The notes under the pieces were generated by a model that worked only from the letters and a program-made list of their open reading frames with translations, was not told the origin of the DNA and did not search any database. From Hyphomonadaceae bacterium (GTDB lineage Bacteria; Pseudomonadota; Alphaproteobacteria; Caulobacterales; Hyphomonadaceae), in the NCBI GenBank assembly GCA_022760335.1, contig JALEGE010000107.1, positions 1 through 43,870 of the forward strand: a DNA stretch of 43,870 bases, in the 5' to 3' direction. This document shows positions 42,795 through 43,870 of the stretch, piece by piece. Position numbers and translations under genes: made by a program. The number at the start of each line of letters is the position of its first letter. Position 1 is the stretch's first letter.

Positions 42795-43379
42795 GTGCCG
42801 AGAGAAGTTGATCACCAAGAGAGGCGGGCGCATTTTGTGGCCGCAAGTACTGAGGTTATCTCCAAAGGTGGCTTCGATTCAGCGACTATGCGGAACGTGG
42901 CCGCCGAAGCAGGTTGCACCACCGGAGCGCTCACTCATTACTTTCCCGACCGCCTGACATTGCTGGTCGAAACTTTGCGTACGGCCAACAATGCCACCGC
43001 CGAACGGATGAGAAAGATTGCAGATCAAGCGCTGGATGACTCTGAGAAGCTGCGGGCAGTCATCTACGAGTCGCTTCCGATGGATGAAAGGCGCCTGAAA
43101 GAGTGGCGCGTTTGGCTCAGCTTCTGGGCTGCATGCATGAATGAACCGGCCTTGGCGAAAGAGCAGAAACAGAAATACCACGAATGGCGGTCCGCGCTGA
43201 CTGAACTGTTGGAGCCCTTGTCAGATCACCCGCGCGAAGATGCCGAGTTCCTGGTCGTGCTGATTGATGGGTTAGGTATTCGTGCAGCGCGCTTGAGCAA
43301 TTCATCAGAAAACTTCGCCACTCAAGAAGAGAGCATGAAGCGTACAATCGACCGATTTATGCGCAGTCTCAATTCCTAA
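42795..43379 (+). CDS. BetI-like TetR-family regulator
   Basis: This protein has 194 residues from the GTG at 42795. The helix-turn-helix reads TMRNVAAEAGCTTGALTHYFPDR, and the C-terminal domain has the BetI-type marks EWRVWLSFWAACMNEPAL and VVLIDGLGIRA. The frame also opens at an ATG at 42738, but that lies inside the operator. The GTG has GAGGA just ahead, so I prefer it. It is divergent from the TonB receptor gene, which it probably represses. It is the second BetI-like regulator in the window and followed 17 bases later by a membrane-protein gene. Confidence 0.85.
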   Translation: MPREVDHQERRAHFVAASTEVISKGGFDSATMRNVAAEAGCTTGALTHYFPDRLTLLVETLRTANNATAERMRKIADQALDDSEKLRAVIYESLPMDERRLKEWRVWLSFWAACMNEPALAKEQKQKYHEWRSALTELLEPLSDHPREDAEFLVVLIDGLGIRAARLSNSSENFATQEESMKRTIDRFMRSLNS

Positions 43380-43396
43380 CCATATCGGAAGACAAA

Positions 43397-43804
43397 ATGA
43401 GCCGATCACTCGCAATATGCCTGTCTGTGACTGACATATTCTTCATGACATACTGGGCAGTTGCCTTGCTCGCACTGTTTAATGTTTTCCAACTGCCGCC
43501 AGACCTAATGTATGGAGACTATACCGATCCAAGGGTCTCCGCCTGGAACTGGTCCTTTTTCCCGCTTGATCTGGCATTTTCCGTTTTTGGCTATCTCGCG
43601 GTTTCCGCAGCTCGTCGTCAGGCCCCGGTATGGCGCTCCTATGCCATCATATCGCTGATCTTGACCATGACCGCGGGGGGCATGGCGGTGGCCTATTGGG
43701 CAATCCTGCGCGAGTTCGATCCAAGCTGGTTCCTACCGAACCTGGTGATCTTTGCCTGGCCGGTTTTCTTCCTTCCCGGATTGATCAAGGGCACGGCAAA
43801 CTGA
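43397..43804 (+). CDS. Small four-helix membrane protein (DUF5360/YvaD-like)
   Basis: This 135-residue integral membrane protein has four hydrophobic segments, near residues 5-30, 52-72, 80-103 and 113-130. The pattern and the phrases WAVALLALFNVFQLPPDLMYGDY and AWNWSFFPLDLAFS recall the DUF5360 (YvaD) family of unknown function. GGAAG lies just before the ATG. It follows the TetR gene by 17 bases and is probably co-transcribed. No catalytic residues are evident. Confidence 0.75.
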   Translation: MSRSLAICLSVTDIFFMTYWAVALLALFNVFQLPPDLMYGDYTDPRVSAWNWSFFPLDLAFSVFGYLAVSAARRQAPVWRSYAIISLILTMTAGGMAVAYWAILREFDPSWFLPNLVIFAWPVFFLPGLIKGTAN

Positions 43805-43805
43805 A

Positions 43806-43870
43806 ATGATCAACAATCGCGCGCTTGTTTTGATCGGCGCAAGTCTGCTTCACGCGACATCGATCGGCGC
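43806..43870 (+). CDS. Start of a further gene, cut by the window end
   Basis: An ATG one base after the preceding stop opens a frame of 21 codons to the window edge (MINNRALVLIGASLLHATSI). The hydrophobic N-terminus could be a signal peptide or first membrane helix. It would be the third gene of the TetR/membrane-protein operon. Nothing more can be said. Confidence 0.4.
   Translation, partial: MINNRALVLIGASLLHATSIG

Noticed and set aside
1-43870. Insertion sequences, prophage, CRISPR, rRNA or tRNA genes
   Set aside because: I looked for transposase or integrase proteins, regular short repeats and RNA gene signatures and found none. A short or degenerate tRNA could be missed by eye.

Overview
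The window looks like chromosomal DNA of a high-GC, Gram-negative, TonB-receptor-rich bacterium. It is most likely a marine or aquatic alphaproteobacterium of the Hyphomonadaceae or sphingomonad type. That placement rests on gene style (two TonB-dependent receptors, BetI-type TetR regulators, IclR pairs, a Baeyer-Villiger monooxygenase) and not on a marker gene. I saw no rRNA, tRNA, CRISPR array or recognisable insertion sequence.

The left third (about 1-15.1 kb) is an accessory catabolic region with no obvious single substrate. It holds a truncated TonB receptor and two overlapping IclR regulators. Divergent from these is an operon of a triple RidA-domain protein, an ACMSD-type amidohydrolase and a TauE/SafE exporter. 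Next come a leftward TetR / acetoacetate-decarboxylase-like / cyclase operon and a leftward Baeyer-Villiger monooxygenase / epimerase / zinc-less MDR oxidoreductase operon with a divergent LysR gene.

The middle (15.1-21.7 kb) is a choline-oxidation-like module. A leftward operon encodes bicupin, SDR, BetI-like TetR, a second bicupin and betaine-aldehyde dehydrogenase, divergent from a BetA-like GMC oxidoreductase. Two near-identical palindromes sit in the divergent promoter. The paralogous bicupins lack most canonical metal ligands and have no assignable function.

The right part (21.8-40.1 kb) encodes complete aerobic demethylation of glycine betaine to central metabolism. The steps are: GbcAB (betaine to dimethylglycine), DgcAB with a dedicated EtfAB (dimethylglycine to sarcosine), SoxBDAG (sarcosine to glycine), GlyA (glycine plus C1 to serine) and serine dehydratase (serine to pyruvate). 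It is arranged as rightward dgcA-dgcB-etfA-etfB and gbcA-gbcB facing leftward soxB-soxD-soxA-soxG-glyA-sdaA, with two GATase1-AraC regulators of the GbdR type beyond. A repeated TCGCAA half-site, with copies 19-21 bp apart, occurs before dgcA, gbcA and soxB, and also in the LysR/monooxygenase promoter. It is the best candidate for a shared GbdR operator.

The right end (40.3-43.9 kb) carries a second TonB receptor with its own terminator, divergent from a BetI-like TetR gene across an AT-rich, palindrome-rich operator. A small membrane protein and the start of another gene follow. No inner-membrane betaine or choline transporter lies inside the window.
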